Assembly: GCA_903823665.1 (NCBI GenBank)
Contig: CAIJTR010000202.1
Coordinates: 1-64,000, forward strand
DNA from: an uncultured Rhodospirillales bacterium
GTDB lineage: Bacteria > Pseudomonadota > Alphaproteobacteria > Acetobacterales > Acetobacteraceae
DNA length: 64,000 nucleotides
Reading direction: 5' to 3'
Below, piece after piece: positions 18,354-28,130 of the stretch. The notes beneath the pieces are model-generated. The model made no database searches. It was given only the letters and a program-made list of their open reading frames with translations, and was not told the DNA's origin. Each line of letters starts with the position of its first letter. The stretch's first letter is position 1. Both the position numbers and the translations under genes were made by a program.

Positions 18354-20429
18354 CTATTGTACGGCGTCCAATAGCCGAGGCGTGCGCGCCAGCGTCTTTT
18401 GAATGCCGTCTCGATCTAAAAGGCGCGCCTCTATTGTCGACGTAGCGATTTTCTCGGGGAGACATGAGCCGAATTTCAATTCCCTGATCATTTCTGAGGA
18501 AACTAAAGGACGAACCCAAACTGTTTCTATTTTTGATAAAGACTTGATCGCAGCCGCATCGCTCCCGCCTCTGATCGTAATACAAAAATCGTCCGAGCGC
18601 GATCCGGCTCCAGGAATGACTTGCGCCAGTGCCGCATTCGCCCGGCCGCCGGCAAAGGTCCAGATACGAAAAATATCCTGTCCATTATGGACGATCGGAA
18701 TTGTTGTCGCGTCGACGAATGGCAGCCGCTCTTGAACCTCCTCCAACTTAGATACCGCCCTGCGCGAAAGCCTACACCCAGGTGCAGCTCCAGCGATGAC
18801 TGCCTCCGCTGCACGACACACTGCGAATGATGCGGGCCTTCCACTACCAAGCCAGCGTGCTCGACCCTCTCCCTCAGCGGCCACAACGGAAACGCGACGT
18901 CGCGGCCAATTAACGTCGACTACGCGCCAACTACGTCCAGCCAAAAGTATGACAATCGGCTCGCCGTCCGGTAACGGAGCAACCGCTAGCGGGTGGATAG
19001 CACCGAGTTCGGTTCGTCCGAATGTAACTGAAAGGAGCATCGGACTACTAAAGCTGACGACGAGATCGCCGAAATGCCTTCGACCGAATTCCTGCTCAGC
19101 CAGCGCTCCCAGCCCAAGGATACCGGCATCCAAGCTCAGCATCCCAGTAGCAATCATGTGTTCAACAACATCCGCTTGGTCGCTCGGCGATATGGCTTCG
19201 AACGTCACTCCAAGCCAACTGTCCAAATCACTGACCGCGATGCCTTTTTCTTGCAGCACTAAAGCCATTATCTGCTGCGCGTAGATGTGAGCGGGCTGAG
19301 CGGGAGGTTCCACATGTTCGACGTACCCCTCTCGCCAAAGGCGGGCGATACCTAGAGCCAAAAGCAGTTCGGAATCACTTGTCGCTAGGAAGAGAAAATT
19401 GCGAACAGAGCCTGCTCTTCGACCGCTCCTCCCCATCCGCTGGAGAAAACTAGCGACAGATGGCGGTACACCTACCTGTATTACGCGGTCGAGTTCACCA
19501 ACATCGATTCCCAGCTCCAACGTCGATGTAGCGACAATTGCGCAGTCGGGCTCTGCAGCGAAGGCAGCCTCGGCTTGGCGCCGTTCGTCGGCAGACAGAG
19601 AACCATGGGAGACAAACGTCCGAACTCCTGCACGACGCAAACCGGCTGCAAGTTCCTCAACCCTGGCGCGGCTGTCTGCAAATATGAGCCTCCGTTCACC
19701 CCGATGGACGCGCGACAGGACTGTCACAGCGTTTTCAACCGAGCCAACGTGATCGGCCAAAACGTCTCCGGTGGTTAGCCCTGCGCCCGAGCCGACAATT
19801 CTCCCGCCCCTGTTCCGAGTAAGCCACGTCAACAAGTCATCTGGATTTCCGACTGTTGCCGATAGGCCAATTCGCTGAATGCGTTGTCCGGTGAGCCACT
19901 CAAGACGCGCAAGAATTGCGAGTAGGTGCCATCCCCGGTCGTCACCAGCGAATGCATGAAGCTCGTCGACAACAACCGCCCTTAGACCGCCTAGCAAAGA
20001 TTGATGGTCGATCCGGGCCGACACCAAAATTGCTTCAACCGACTCTGGTGTGGTGAGAAGAACGTCCGGTGCGTCCCGCAGCATCCTCTTGCGTGCCGGC
20101 TCGCCAACGTCACCATGCCATACGCCCACGGTGCGGCCAACGAAACCGGCGTATCGGCTGAGCCGGGGCTCAAGGTTGTTCAGCAAAGCCTTTAATGGGC
20201 ACAGATAGAGAATCGAAAGACCACTCCAGGACTGGTTTGCTGCGCGTGACAGCAGTGGCAAGAACGCCGCTTCGGTCTTTCCGCCAGCCGTCGGCGCAAG
20301 GAGGAGTACGTCATCTCCAGCGTGGATCGGAGCAATCGCGTCCCTTTGGGTCGCCCGTAGATCAACCCATCCCAGCGTATTGACGATGTGATATCGTAGG
20401 GCCGGGTGAAGCTGATCGAATGATTTCAC
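18354..20429 (-). CDS. brxHI: BrxHI, Lhr-like DEAH-box helicase of type 2 BREX
   Basis: 691 residues. Superfamily-2 helicase motifs are clear: Walker A APTAGGKTE (about 45-53), DELH box (155-158), LSATVGNP (about 189-196), the TSTLELGIDVG motif V region and QRMGRSGRR (motif VI). A C-terminal Lhr-type region follows. BrxHI is the helicase specific to type 2 BREX and is thought to act on DNA during host/phage discrimination. It is the last gene of the operon and overlaps brxD by four bases (ATGA). Its base composition is visibly less G+C rich than pglW-pglX at the other end of the same operon. Confidence 0.92.
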   Translation of the reverse strand: MKSFDQLHPALRYHIVNTLGWVDLRATQRDAIAPIHAGDDVLLLAPTAGGKTEAAFLPLLSRAANQSWSGLSILYLCPLKALLNNLEPRLSRYAGFVGRTVGVWHGDVGEPARKRMLRDAPDVLLTTPESVEAILVSARIDHQSLLGGLRAVVVDELHAFAGDDRGWHLLAILARLEWLTGQRIQRIGLSATVGNPDDLLTWLTRNRGGRIVGSGAGLTTGDVLADHVGSVENAVTVLSRVHRGERRLIFADSRARVEELAAGLRRAGVRTFVSHGSLSADERRQAEAAFAAEPDCAIVATSTLELGIDVGELDRVIQVGVPPSVASFLQRMGRSGRRAGSVRNFLFLATSDSELLLALGIARLWREGYVEHVEPPAQPAHIYAQQIMALVLQEKGIAVSDLDSWLGVTFEAISPSDQADVVEHMIATGMLSLDAGILGLGALAEQEFGRRHFGDLVVSFSSPMLLSVTFGRTELGAIHPLAVAPLPDGEPIVILLAGRSWRVVDVNWPRRRVSVVAAEGEGRARWLGSGRPASFAVCRAAEAVIAGAAPGCRLSRRAVSKLEEVQERLPFVDATTIPIVHNGQDIFRIWTFAGGRANAALAQVIPGAGSRSDDFCITIRGGSDAAAIKSLSKIETVWVRPLVSSEMIRELKFGSCLPEKIATSTIEARLLDRDGIQKTLARTPRLLDAVQ

Positions 20430-21745
20430 GCGTCAAGCTCAACATCGTCGACCGAAGTCGCACCTGCGCTAGCACGCTCGGCGACAGACAGCTCTCGTTC
20501 ATCAATAGTTGGCGCATAATGTCGCCGCGGATCGAATTCCGTAAACTGATCAACTCTGTCAAGTACGTCCGCAACGAGTTTCTTGAGGAAAATGCGAGGC
20601 GCAACCCCAACGCGCCCCCCAAATCGGCCAGCGACCGCACGAGCAAGATCTGCAAGATAAGCGTTGTCGACAACCGCGCGGACGCGCCCGCCCTGGCTCG
20701 CTTGCTCTGCAAAAAGGTCACGAACCCGCGCGCCTACCTGCACCAGGGCATCGAGATCAAACCCGGGAAGCCTTATTTGCACAGCCCGCGGATTATCGAA
20801 GCGCGCATCGGTCGCAAAGTCCGTGTGGATGCGCTGGGCTAAGGGAGGGAGGCGCTGAACACCCTGCGGCCCATCAAAGAAAGCAGACGTTCCAGTCACG
20901 ACAAGGAATAATCCCGGATACCGACCGGCATCCATTTCGTCGAGAAGCTGTCGGAGAGCGTTGAGTCCCTTCTCGCGAGTGTCGGCGCGCATTCGTTGTA
21001 ATGTCTCAACCTCATCAAGCACTAAGACAAGTCCTGGCCGCCCCGAATCTCGAAGGATGGTCAGCAGCCCAGCCAGAAAGTGCATTGCTCCGAACGGATC
21101 GAGATCGCCCTTCACGCCAGCAGCGCGCTTTACTGCGGCAGCGACGTTCGGCTGACCACCGAGCCAAGCGATCAATCCCTCAGCAAGCGCCGCCTCATCG
21201 GCTAGTAGAGCACGCCGGTAGGCACGCAACACAGCGGCAAAAGCCGGCGCGGTACGAGAAATTGTCGACAGCCTCTGCTCAACGAGAGCGTCAGTCGCAG
21301 CAACCAGTCCCTCCGCGTCACTGGAATCGATGTTCCCAGAAGCGAGTGCATCCTCCTCAAGGGTGTAAAACCACGCATCGACGATTGATCGAAGTGCGCC
21401 GTCCGGGGTGTCGGCAGTTGCGAGCCGTTCTGCGAGGCGACGATAGACCGTCTCCCAACGATGCAGGGGGGTTTCTGTCTCGGAGACTTGAACTTCACTT
21501 GTTGCAAAACCGCTGGTGGAGCGGGCGCGCTCTTCAAGCCATCGGGCAAAGAAAGTTTTACCGCTCCCATATTCGCCGCGAACCGCTTTGAAACCGCCCC
21601 GGCCCAGGGCAACGGCTGCAAGGTCAGCATCAATCGCGGCTTCGAACCTATCCATCCCCACTGCGAAAGCGGCGAGGCCCTCTCGCGGTACTGTCCCTCG
21701 GCGAAGCGCATCGAGTATCTCAGCGCGCCGCTGGGGGCCGGTCAT
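20426..21745 (-). CDS. brxD: BrxD, AAA-like ATPase of type 2 BREX
   Basis: 439 residues. Walker A is GEYGSGKTFF (about 57-66), and Walker B-like LVLVLDEVETLQR lies near 240. A sensor-like segment LFLVVTGTSAFFDG follows, and the C-terminal half is a winged-helix-like helical region. BrxD ATPases occur in type 2 BREX and resemble the BrxC/BrxD class of DNA-associated P-loop proteins. Four-base overlaps with pglZ upstream and brxHI downstream imply translational coupling. All motifs needed for ATP binding are present. Confidence 0.92.
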   Translation of the reverse strand: MTGPQRRAEILDALRRGTVPREGLAAFAVGMDRFEAAIDADLAAVALGRGGFKAVRGEYGSGKTFFARWLEERARSTSGFATSEVQVSETETPLHRWETVYRRLAERLATADTPDGALRSIVDAWFYTLEEDALASGNIDSSDAEGLVAATDALVEQRLSTISRTAPAFAAVLRAYRRALLADEAALAEGLIAWLGGQPNVAAAVKRAAGVKGDLDPFGAMHFLAGLLTILRDSGRPGLVLVLDEVETLQRMRADTREKGLNALRQLLDEMDAGRYPGLFLVVTGTSAFFDGPQGVQRLPPLAQRIHTDFATDARFDNPRAVQIRLPGFDLDALVQVGARVRDLFAEQASQGGRVRAVVDNAYLADLARAVAGRFGGRVGVAPRIFLKKLVADVLDRVDQFTEFDPRRHYAPTIDERELSVAERASAGATSVDDVELDA

Positions 21746-24399
21746 GGTCCACCGCCGATCTCGAACTGTAGCCGCAGAAGGCGCACGTCCAATATGACTT
21801 CATCGGCAGTCGCGTCGATTGAAAGAACCTGTGCCTGATCGACGTTGAGCACACGCCTCGTCGCATTAACGAGGCCAGAGGCACGGAAGGCGGGCAACTG
21901 AAGCGTCTGCGCGAGTGCCGTTCGTGAAAGTCTCCCGCCGCGTGCAGCAAGCGCCGCGACCAGTGCTCGGATGACCAGATCGTCCGGCGCTCCACGCCCC
22001 GCAAGCCCTCGCTGGGCCGCGTAAGTCGGCGATGTCAGAAGAGAGTCAATCCAAGCATCCGCTGCTGGTGTTACCTCGAACAGGCTGATTTGCTTTGTAT
22101 CGCGACGGCGACCGGGCGATGCTGGCGTAACGCTGGGTGCGGCTGGCGGCGCTTCGCCCTCGCCCCACCAGGCGGGCTCAGCGGGAGGTGCTTCAACCCA
22201 ATCCCGTGGCGCGACCCCACTGGTCAAGACCGCCAGAGGCACCAAAACTTCCTGAGGGCTCGCGCCACCGTGATAACCACTCCGCTTTGAGGCGTAGCGG
22301 AGTCGTTCGCTCCAGGCCAGTACCGCTCCTCGTGTGCCATCAGGAGACATTACGCGACCATCCCGTACTTCGATCTCGCCATCCCGGGCCCGCCCGCCGG
22401 ATCGCCACCGGTCGCCGGGTGCGGCTTGGACATAGGTGGTACCAGCATCGAGCACGTGACCGTGGTCCCCGGTCAGAACAACCAAACGACCAGCCTCCCT
22501 TGCTGCTCTCAGCACAGGTGCTAACTGGCGCAAGACCTCCGTGGACCAAAGGACTTCGATCTGGTCCGACCCGGCTAATTGCGCATCAACCGCGTTGTGA
22601 ACAATGCCGACGACTCGTTGTCCCGTATCGGTCAAGGCGGATCGAACACGTTCATCCAGCTCTGGTCCAGCGCCGAGGTCCGCTTTGTGGAATAGTAGTG
22701 GCGGCTTCCCAGCTCGTGACATCTCGCGGAGCCGTTGATGGACGCCAAAAGCACTACGCTCCGATGCGGCATCCCCGCGGACAAGGCGCCCGGAGAGAAG
22801 GCTTGTCCGGGAAGTCTCAGTAACTGTTGGAAGGGCCGCTACAACCGGAGGGGGCGAAGCTCGGCCCGTAGGGGAGAGCTCGGTCCAACCCTGACGACCG
22901 ATATCGGCGACCAACGGCCGCGCAACGGCGAAGCTCAGCCCATCGAGAACCAGCAGCAGAACCGACACATGTGCCGCAAGAGGTGCGACAATACTATCGA
23001 GGACACGCTCGATCGGTAACGCCTCGTCGCCTGCGGAGCCCCCTGCGTTCCAATCGCGGAGCAGGGCCGCGAAAGCGCTGTTCTCTTCTTCACGGCGAAT
23101 TCCGGCGAGTTCGCGAAGCCGCGCATAGGCCGCGGCGACAGCCGGAACACCATCGCCAGCTCTCAGCGACGTGCGCACCCAGTCCACAAAGCCGCCGTCC
23201 TCAGCATAGGCCCGCGCCGCACTACCGAACCCCGAGATTGTCCGGCGCCTCCCAAAGAGCCAGCGGCACAGCCTGGCAGCCATTTGCAGACGATCAAGCC
23301 TTGCGCGATGGTCGCCAGCGCGCTCGTGGCTGAGCGTAAGGCGCACCAACCGTCCAGCGTTCGCGAGACCTTGCGCACCACCGGACTCCGCCGCTTGGAC
23401 AATGGCCTCCGCAGCCGCGACAAGCCGCGCCTCAAGCCCCGCGGTGAGTGCGCGGCTCAACCCAGCGTGTTCCGTCGCGCGAACCGTCTCCAGCCAAACG
23501 AGTGCCCGCGCTTGGTGCCTTTGCGCGGAAGGGCCATCGAGCCGCGCGATGACGCGGCCGGCGGCATCGGCCAGCAGGCTCCCCGCGTCGGGGTCAACCC
23601 TGCTCCCGCCGAACGCCGGCTCCAGCCGCACAGCTGCGTCACGCAGGCTGTCGCTCGGTCCGGCCGTCTCGAAGATGACACCGCAGACCAACCCAATTGC
23701 TAGCGCGTCGGCCCCATGGCCAGCGGACACCGCCCTGGCCACCAGAGCAGCGGCGCTGCCGCCCTCACTTGCAACCTTCTCGAGAATCTTGTCCCGAGAG
23801 GCTTGAGGCAGCGCTTGAAACCGATCCAAATTGCCTTCGCCAGCAGTCCAGCCGAGCAGCGCACCGACGTCAGCGCGCGCGTCGGTCAATCCGACCGCGT
23901 GTTCGAGACAAAAACGCCAAGCGGTATCCAAATCCAGCACTCCGCCAGGGACTGGCGGATAGCCAGCCGCTGGTGGGCGCTCCAATAACAAATCAGAGAG
24001 CCAATCCTGGCCACGCAGGCGAGGGTCGAGATCACGTGCGGAAAAAGCAGCGCGAAGCGCGTCCCATCGGCTGGCCGCCATGAGCCGGCCACGCGGAAAG
24101 CGGGCCACAACGTCCGCGCCAAGCAGATTGTCTTCGAGGTTGGTGATCAGGAGTAGCCGGGCATCAGGGGCAGCCTCGATATCGGCAAGGGCTTCCCGGA
24201 TCTCCAACACGCTTTCGCACCAGGCGATCCTAAACTGCTTCCCGCGACGCTCGATGAATTCGGGCCAAGGGCGGCGCATTGGCGACCGCACGCCAAGAAC
24301 ACGTGCCTCCGGCTCGCGGTCGAGAAACGCCTCAAGCTGGCGTCGAGAAGGTGCGAGGAGTGGGCTCACCCTTTTCCACCATCCCGTGTGAGCCGCCAT
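21742..24399 (-). CDS. pglZ: PglZ, alkaline-phosphatase-fold protein of type 2 BREX
   Basis: 885 residues. The central PglZ domain has LLVLDGLSF (about 480-488, the metal-binding Asp region), TSLLSGRLVRGD and LTGDHGHVLDAG (about 643-654). A C-terminal helical region follows. PglZ is one of the two signature proteins of every BREX system and belongs to the alkaline phosphatase superfamily. It is essential for defence, although its substrate is not settled. The start overlaps the end of pglY by 34 bases, and no better downstream start is evident. Composition and length fit the type 2 branch. Confidence 0.93.
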   Translation of the reverse strand: MAAHTGWWKRVSPLLAPSRRQLEAFLDREPEARVLGVRSPMRRPWPEFIERRGKQFRIAWCESVLEIREALADIEAAPDARLLLITNLEDNLLGADVVARFPRGRLMAASRWDALRAAFSARDLDPRLRGQDWLSDLLLERPPAAGYPPVPGGVLDLDTAWRFCLEHAVGLTDARADVGALLGWTAGEGNLDRFQALPQASRDKILEKVASEGGSAAALVARAVSAGHGADALAIGLVCGVIFETAGPSDSLRDAAVRLEPAFGGSRVDPDAGSLLADAAGRVIARLDGPSAQRHQARALVWLETVRATEHAGLSRALTAGLEARLVAAAEAIVQAAESGGAQGLANAGRLVRLTLSHERAGDHRARLDRLQMAARLCRWLFGRRRTISGFGSAARAYAEDGGFVDWVRTSLRAGDGVPAVAAAYARLRELAGIRREEENSAFAALLRDWNAGGSAGDEALPIERVLDSIVAPLAAHVSVLLLVLDGLSFAVARPLVADIGRQGWTELSPTGRASPPPVVAALPTVTETSRTSLLSGRLVRGDAASERSAFGVHQRLREMSRAGKPPLLFHKADLGAGPELDERVRSALTDTGQRVVGIVHNAVDAQLAGSDQIEVLWSTEVLRQLAPVLRAAREAGRLVVLTGDHGHVLDAGTTYVQAAPGDRWRSGGRARDGEIEVRDGRVMSPDGTRGAVLAWSERLRYASKRSGYHGGASPQEVLVPLAVLTSGVAPRDWVEAPPAEPAWWGEGEAPPAAPSVTPASPGRRRDTKQISLFEVTPAADAWIDSLLTSPTYAAQRGLAGRGAPDDLVIRALVAALAARGGRLSRTALAQTLQLPAFRASGLVNATRRVLNVDQAQVLSIDATADEVILDVRLLRLQFEIGGGP

Positions 24400-27300
24400 G
24401 AGATCGACAGCCGCGCGCCGGGTTCCGCGCCGAGGCGAGACTGCAGACGGTCAAGTTCCGCCTTTGCATCTTCAATCGGGAGAACGTCCCAGGCCCTCTC
24501 CTCCAAGATCTCAGGACTCGGACTGGAGCCATCGAAGTCGCTGCCAGGCTCTACGCCGCCAGGGGGCGGCCGATTCCCGGTGTCTGCGGTGCCCGGTTGC
24601 CCGTTAGCACCCGCGCCCGCCCCACCGCCACTTGGCGCCGCTGCCGCCAGCAGACGGAAGGCATTCCGCTGAGCTTCGCGAAGCCGCGCCTCAAGTGGGA
24701 TGACGTGTTCGTCCGCCTCGAGCGCCTCTGCAACAGACCGGCCAATCTGCTCGGCCACCGCGCGTCGATGGTCCGAAAGAGCGGTGGCTGCGGCCAGCAC
24801 ATCCCACTCGAAGGACGCCAGGAAGGAGGCGAGGCCGGATGCCGCGGATATTGATCGTCCTACGGCGGCTTCGCTAGTCCGGAGGTCTGATGTTGCGAGC
24901 GACTGCACCACGGTCAACGGCTCGATACCGGCGGTCAACTCAGTCACAAGAACCGAGGCCGACAGCACTGTGATCATGCGCGGTGCGGTCTCGGGTGTTA
25001 CGCTCGCAGACGCCATCCTCGTCCGCAACACGCTCGTCAGCGTTGCCAGTGACGCACGTGCGGCGTGTGCCTTCTCCCGCAGTTCACTCGCCAATCGTGC
25101 TACTGTCGCTCCCTTGCGAACTTCTGAAGGCGTGAGGCCAAACACTTCCGCCGCGCGCTCACGCGCCTTCGTCCAGGTCGTCTCGTCAGGCAACGGCTGT
25201 GCAAGTAATTCCGCGTCGTCATCCAGCCGCTCGATAGCGCCTCGCACCGGTGCCCCACGCAGCGAAATCGTTCGATCGGCCTGCGCCGCGCAGGCGAGGA
25301 TAATGAGGTTCTCCACCTCTCTCGGCAGGCCCATCGGCCGCGGCTGATCAATCAGTGCTCGCAGCCGCTTCACCGTCATGGCGCCGCCGCCCTGCTGCGC
25401 CGCCAGCCGTGCGAAATGATTGGCCCAATGATCGTCGAGAATGAAATGCGTCAGGCCTTGGTTCATCGTGCCTAGCTTAAGCGGACCCGCGAACCCGCCA
25501 AGGATCTGACGCACCGCCCGATCCTCGATAAAGCGCCGCTGCTGTGGCTCCTCGGCGGCGGCTTCGATCTCCTTGAGCACTTTGCTCAATGCCGCGTTCT
25601 TCACTTCCTGCTCGAAGATCGGATGGGCGGGAAACCGATGAGCAAACGTCGAGTCGAGCAGCGCGCCCATCGCTTCTTTGAGTGTCGCCCCGACTGGTGG
25701 CTGAGGTCGGAACGTTCCGTCGAGCGAGACCAGATGATCCTCGGCTGAAACCTGAACAGCCAAAGCGCCGTCCTGATCCTGCCGGATGCCGTACGCGGCC
25801 TCCAGCACCATGCGCATTCTGCCCTGAAGCTGGCTTTGCTGGTTCTGGAGCAGAGACCGCGCCTGCTGCCGGTCGATCGCGGAGAGGTTGGGGGAGTTCT
25901 CCTCCAGTCGCGATCCAACCAGCAAATAATCGATGCGCAGCAGTGTGCCGAGGTCACGCAGCGCCCGATCGCCAAGCGGAGCGGCCACCCAGGCAATCGT
26001 ATCAGCCTCCTCGCCGAAGCGAGCCAGCCGCGCCTTATGGTCCGCCATCGTCCGGCCGTTCGCGTCGAAGGGCAGGCCGAGCAGCAGGGTCGGTGTTCCG
26101 GCGCGCCCTCGCAAACGCTCGTCGGACAGCTCGGCAATGCTTTCCAGCCAAACATCCACCTGGCGTCGCGTGCCGCGCCACAGATGCGGCACCTCGATGA
26201 ACCCCTGCGCGTTCAGCAACTCTCCGCCATTTGTATCGCCAATGCCCAGTGCGGCGAACAGAAGATCGCGAACCTTGCGGCGACGATTGCCGTCGTTGTC
26301 GTAGTGCGCGGCGTTGGCGAGGATAGGCTCGACATCCACACCAGTGATCTGCAGCGAGATGACGGGATTTGTGTCATCCGTCAGCTTGATTTCGCCAACC
26401 TGCGCGGCCCAGGTGCGGAGCTTGCCAAGGACGGCGCCGCCTTCGCGTCCCGGAATAGGGGATACAACGCTGCCATGATTCAGCGCTGCCAGCCGCGCCG
26501 CGGTGAGCGCCCGCAGCGACTCGACCTCCGGCACCAGGGCGGCCAGCAACAGGGTCTTCAGCAGGCGCGCATCGTTGCGCAAATTGGTCGCGGCGCGCGG
26601 GTCCGCGCGCCCTTCGGCCATGTCTTGCCAGGTGACGTTATGGGTCCGCTCCAGCAGCGGCAGCAGCTTCTGTGTCCACAGCTTCCGGGCATTCTCGAAC
26701 TGAATCCGCATGCCATCTGAAAACGGCTGGTCGCTGGTCGATATCGCGTCCCACAAATCGCCGACCGGGATCAGACTGCCCAGCCTCAGCTCATCCCTCC
26801 GTTCGACCAGCAGCGTCAGCATCAGCTTCAGCGCGGTGCGCTCCCGCTGAAGCACTGACGATGCGGCGATCAACGCCTGCACCAATGCCGGGCTGAACGG
26901 ATAGACCTGCCGGAACATCGAGCGCTCGCCGTCGGACCCGAGCAGCGTTTCAACAACTTCCTTGCGGCGGTTGAAGAACTCATCGAAGGCGTTATCGATC
27001 CGTATCTCGGCCACATCGTCGCGCGGTTTCAGAAGACGCCGCTGTGCGATCAGCGGCAGGTTCCGGTCTTCGAGGTTGATGCGGTCGAACCGCGCCTCCC
27101 AGTAGCGCAGGGTATCGGCAAACTGGAGCTGCAATGCGCCAGCCTGATTAGCACCGACGAGGTCACGTAGGTCCCGCTGGCGGGCGACGAAGGAGATGAT
27201 AGGAATAGGCCGGTCCGCACGCTGGGCCTCGACCAGCTTCGACAATTTCGCTCCCTCGGCCGAGACGAAATTCACATCGGCGGCGCGCGTCGCCAGCCAG

Positions 27301-28130
27301 AGGATGAGCTCATCGAGGAACAGGATCACCGCGTCATAGCCGAGGGCGCGCGCATGGTGGCTCATGATGGCCAGGCCGGTGTCGATATCGACGAAGGCTT
27401 CGCCCTTCGCGAGTGCCACGTCGGCATAGCCGGTGAAGAGCCGACCGATCAGATCGCCGACCAGACGTTGGCGCTGATCGCCGCTTGGCGGCTCCAGCAT
27501 AGCTGACTCGAACGACCCGGCATCCCAGGAGTCTTCGAGATCGCCCCATTCGCTTTCAGCATTGGCACGTTGGTTGAGCCTGCCAAAGAAAGCCTCATCG
27601 CCATAATGCGCGCGCTGAGCCTTGGCGTCCTCGAACAGTCGTTCGCCCAGGTAGAAACCGGGCACCGGCGCCTCGGGATGAATTCGGCGCACGTGCTCCG
27701 CGTAGCCGCCCAGCACAGCGCTTTCCACGTCCCTCGCGCCGATCATGTGGAAGGGCACCATCAGGAAGCGGCGCTGCTGGGTCCAGGTGTTGTGGCGGTC
27801 CACCACAGGCGCCAGCTCTGGAATCGCGCGGGCGCGGGCATTGCCTGCGAGCAGCAGGTTCAGGACTGCCATGAAGTGGCTTTTGCCGGAGCCGAACGAG
27901 CCGTGCAGGTAGCAGGCTGCGCTTTTGCGTTCTTCCGTAGCGCGCTGGATGAATCCTAACGCGTCGTCGAACGATTTCCGGAGTTGGTCGGTGACGACGT
28001 AATTTTTCACCGTCTCCTCGGCATGCGCGTCCGACACGCCTTCCGACAGTTTCAGAACGAAGTCGCCCTGATGCACGCGCTCTGGAATGGTGATCAGGTC
28101 GCGCAGCAGCGGTGCTTGCGTGTCGCCCAT
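24366..28130 (-). CDS. pglY: PglY, large P-loop ATPase of type 2 BREX
   Basis: 1254 residues. Walker A is HGSFGSGKSHF (about 76-86), and a hydrophobic Walker B segment VILFLDELILWLA lies at about 268-280. A long helical remainder and a Gly/Pro-rich linker near the C-terminus (about 1175-1215) follow. PglY is the type 2 counterpart of BrxC. An in-frame frame extends 54 codons further upstream, but I start at the ATG that shares its A with the pglX TAA (TAATG). That start gives the family-like beginning MGDTQAPLLRDLITIPERVHQGDF. The N-terminal region reads like BrxC/PglY family proteins, supporting the choice. Confidence 0.93.
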   Translation of the reverse strand: MGDTQAPLLRDLITIPERVHQGDFVLKLSEGVSDAHAEETVKNYVVTDQLRKSFDDALGFIQRATEERKSAACYLHGSFGSGKSHFMAVLNLLLAGNARARAIPELAPVVDRHNTWTQQRRFLMVPFHMIGARDVESAVLGGYAEHVRRIHPEAPVPGFYLGERLFEDAKAQRAHYGDEAFFGRLNQRANAESEWGDLEDSWDAGSFESAMLEPPSGDQRQRLVGDLIGRLFTGYADVALAKGEAFVDIDTGLAIMSHHARALGYDAVILFLDELILWLATRAADVNFVSAEGAKLSKLVEAQRADRPIPIISFVARQRDLRDLVGANQAGALQLQFADTLRYWEARFDRINLEDRNLPLIAQRRLLKPRDDVAEIRIDNAFDEFFNRRKEVVETLLGSDGERSMFRQVYPFSPALVQALIAASSVLQRERTALKLMLTLLVERRDELRLGSLIPVGDLWDAISTSDQPFSDGMRIQFENARKLWTQKLLPLLERTHNVTWQDMAEGRADPRAATNLRNDARLLKTLLLAALVPEVESLRALTAARLAALNHGSVVSPIPGREGGAVLGKLRTWAAQVGEIKLTDDTNPVISLQITGVDVEPILANAAHYDNDGNRRRKVRDLLFAALGIGDTNGGELLNAQGFIEVPHLWRGTRRQVDVWLESIAELSDERLRGRAGTPTLLLGLPFDANGRTMADHKARLARFGEEADTIAWVAAPLGDRALRDLGTLLRIDYLLVGSRLEENSPNLSAIDRQQARSLLQNQQSQLQGRMRMVLEAAYGIRQDQDGALAVQVSAEDHLVSLDGTFRPQPPVGATLKEAMGALLDSTFAHRFPAHPIFEQEVKNAALSKVLKEIEAAAEEPQQRRFIEDRAVRQILGGFAGPLKLGTMNQGLTHFILDDHWANHFARLAAQQGGGAMTVKRLRALIDQPRPMGLPREVENLIILACAAQADRTISLRGAPVRGAIERLDDDAELLAQPLPDETTWTKARERAAEVFGLTPSEVRKGATVARLASELREKAHAARASLATLTSVLRTRMASASVTPETAPRMITVLSASVLVTELTAGIEPLTVVQSLATSDLRTSEAAVGRSISAASGLASFLASFEWDVLAAATALSDHRRAVAEQIGRSVAEALEADEHVIPLEARLREAQRNAFRLLAAAAPSGGGAGAGANGQPGTADTGNRPPPGGVEPGSDFDGSSPSPEILEERAWDVLPIEDAKAELDRLQSRLGAEPGARLSISWRLTRDGGKG

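Noticed and set aside
18134-18445. Short plus-strand ORF between LysR and brxHI
   Set aside because: It has no ribosome-binding site or family resemblance and overlaps the end of brxHI on the other strand.
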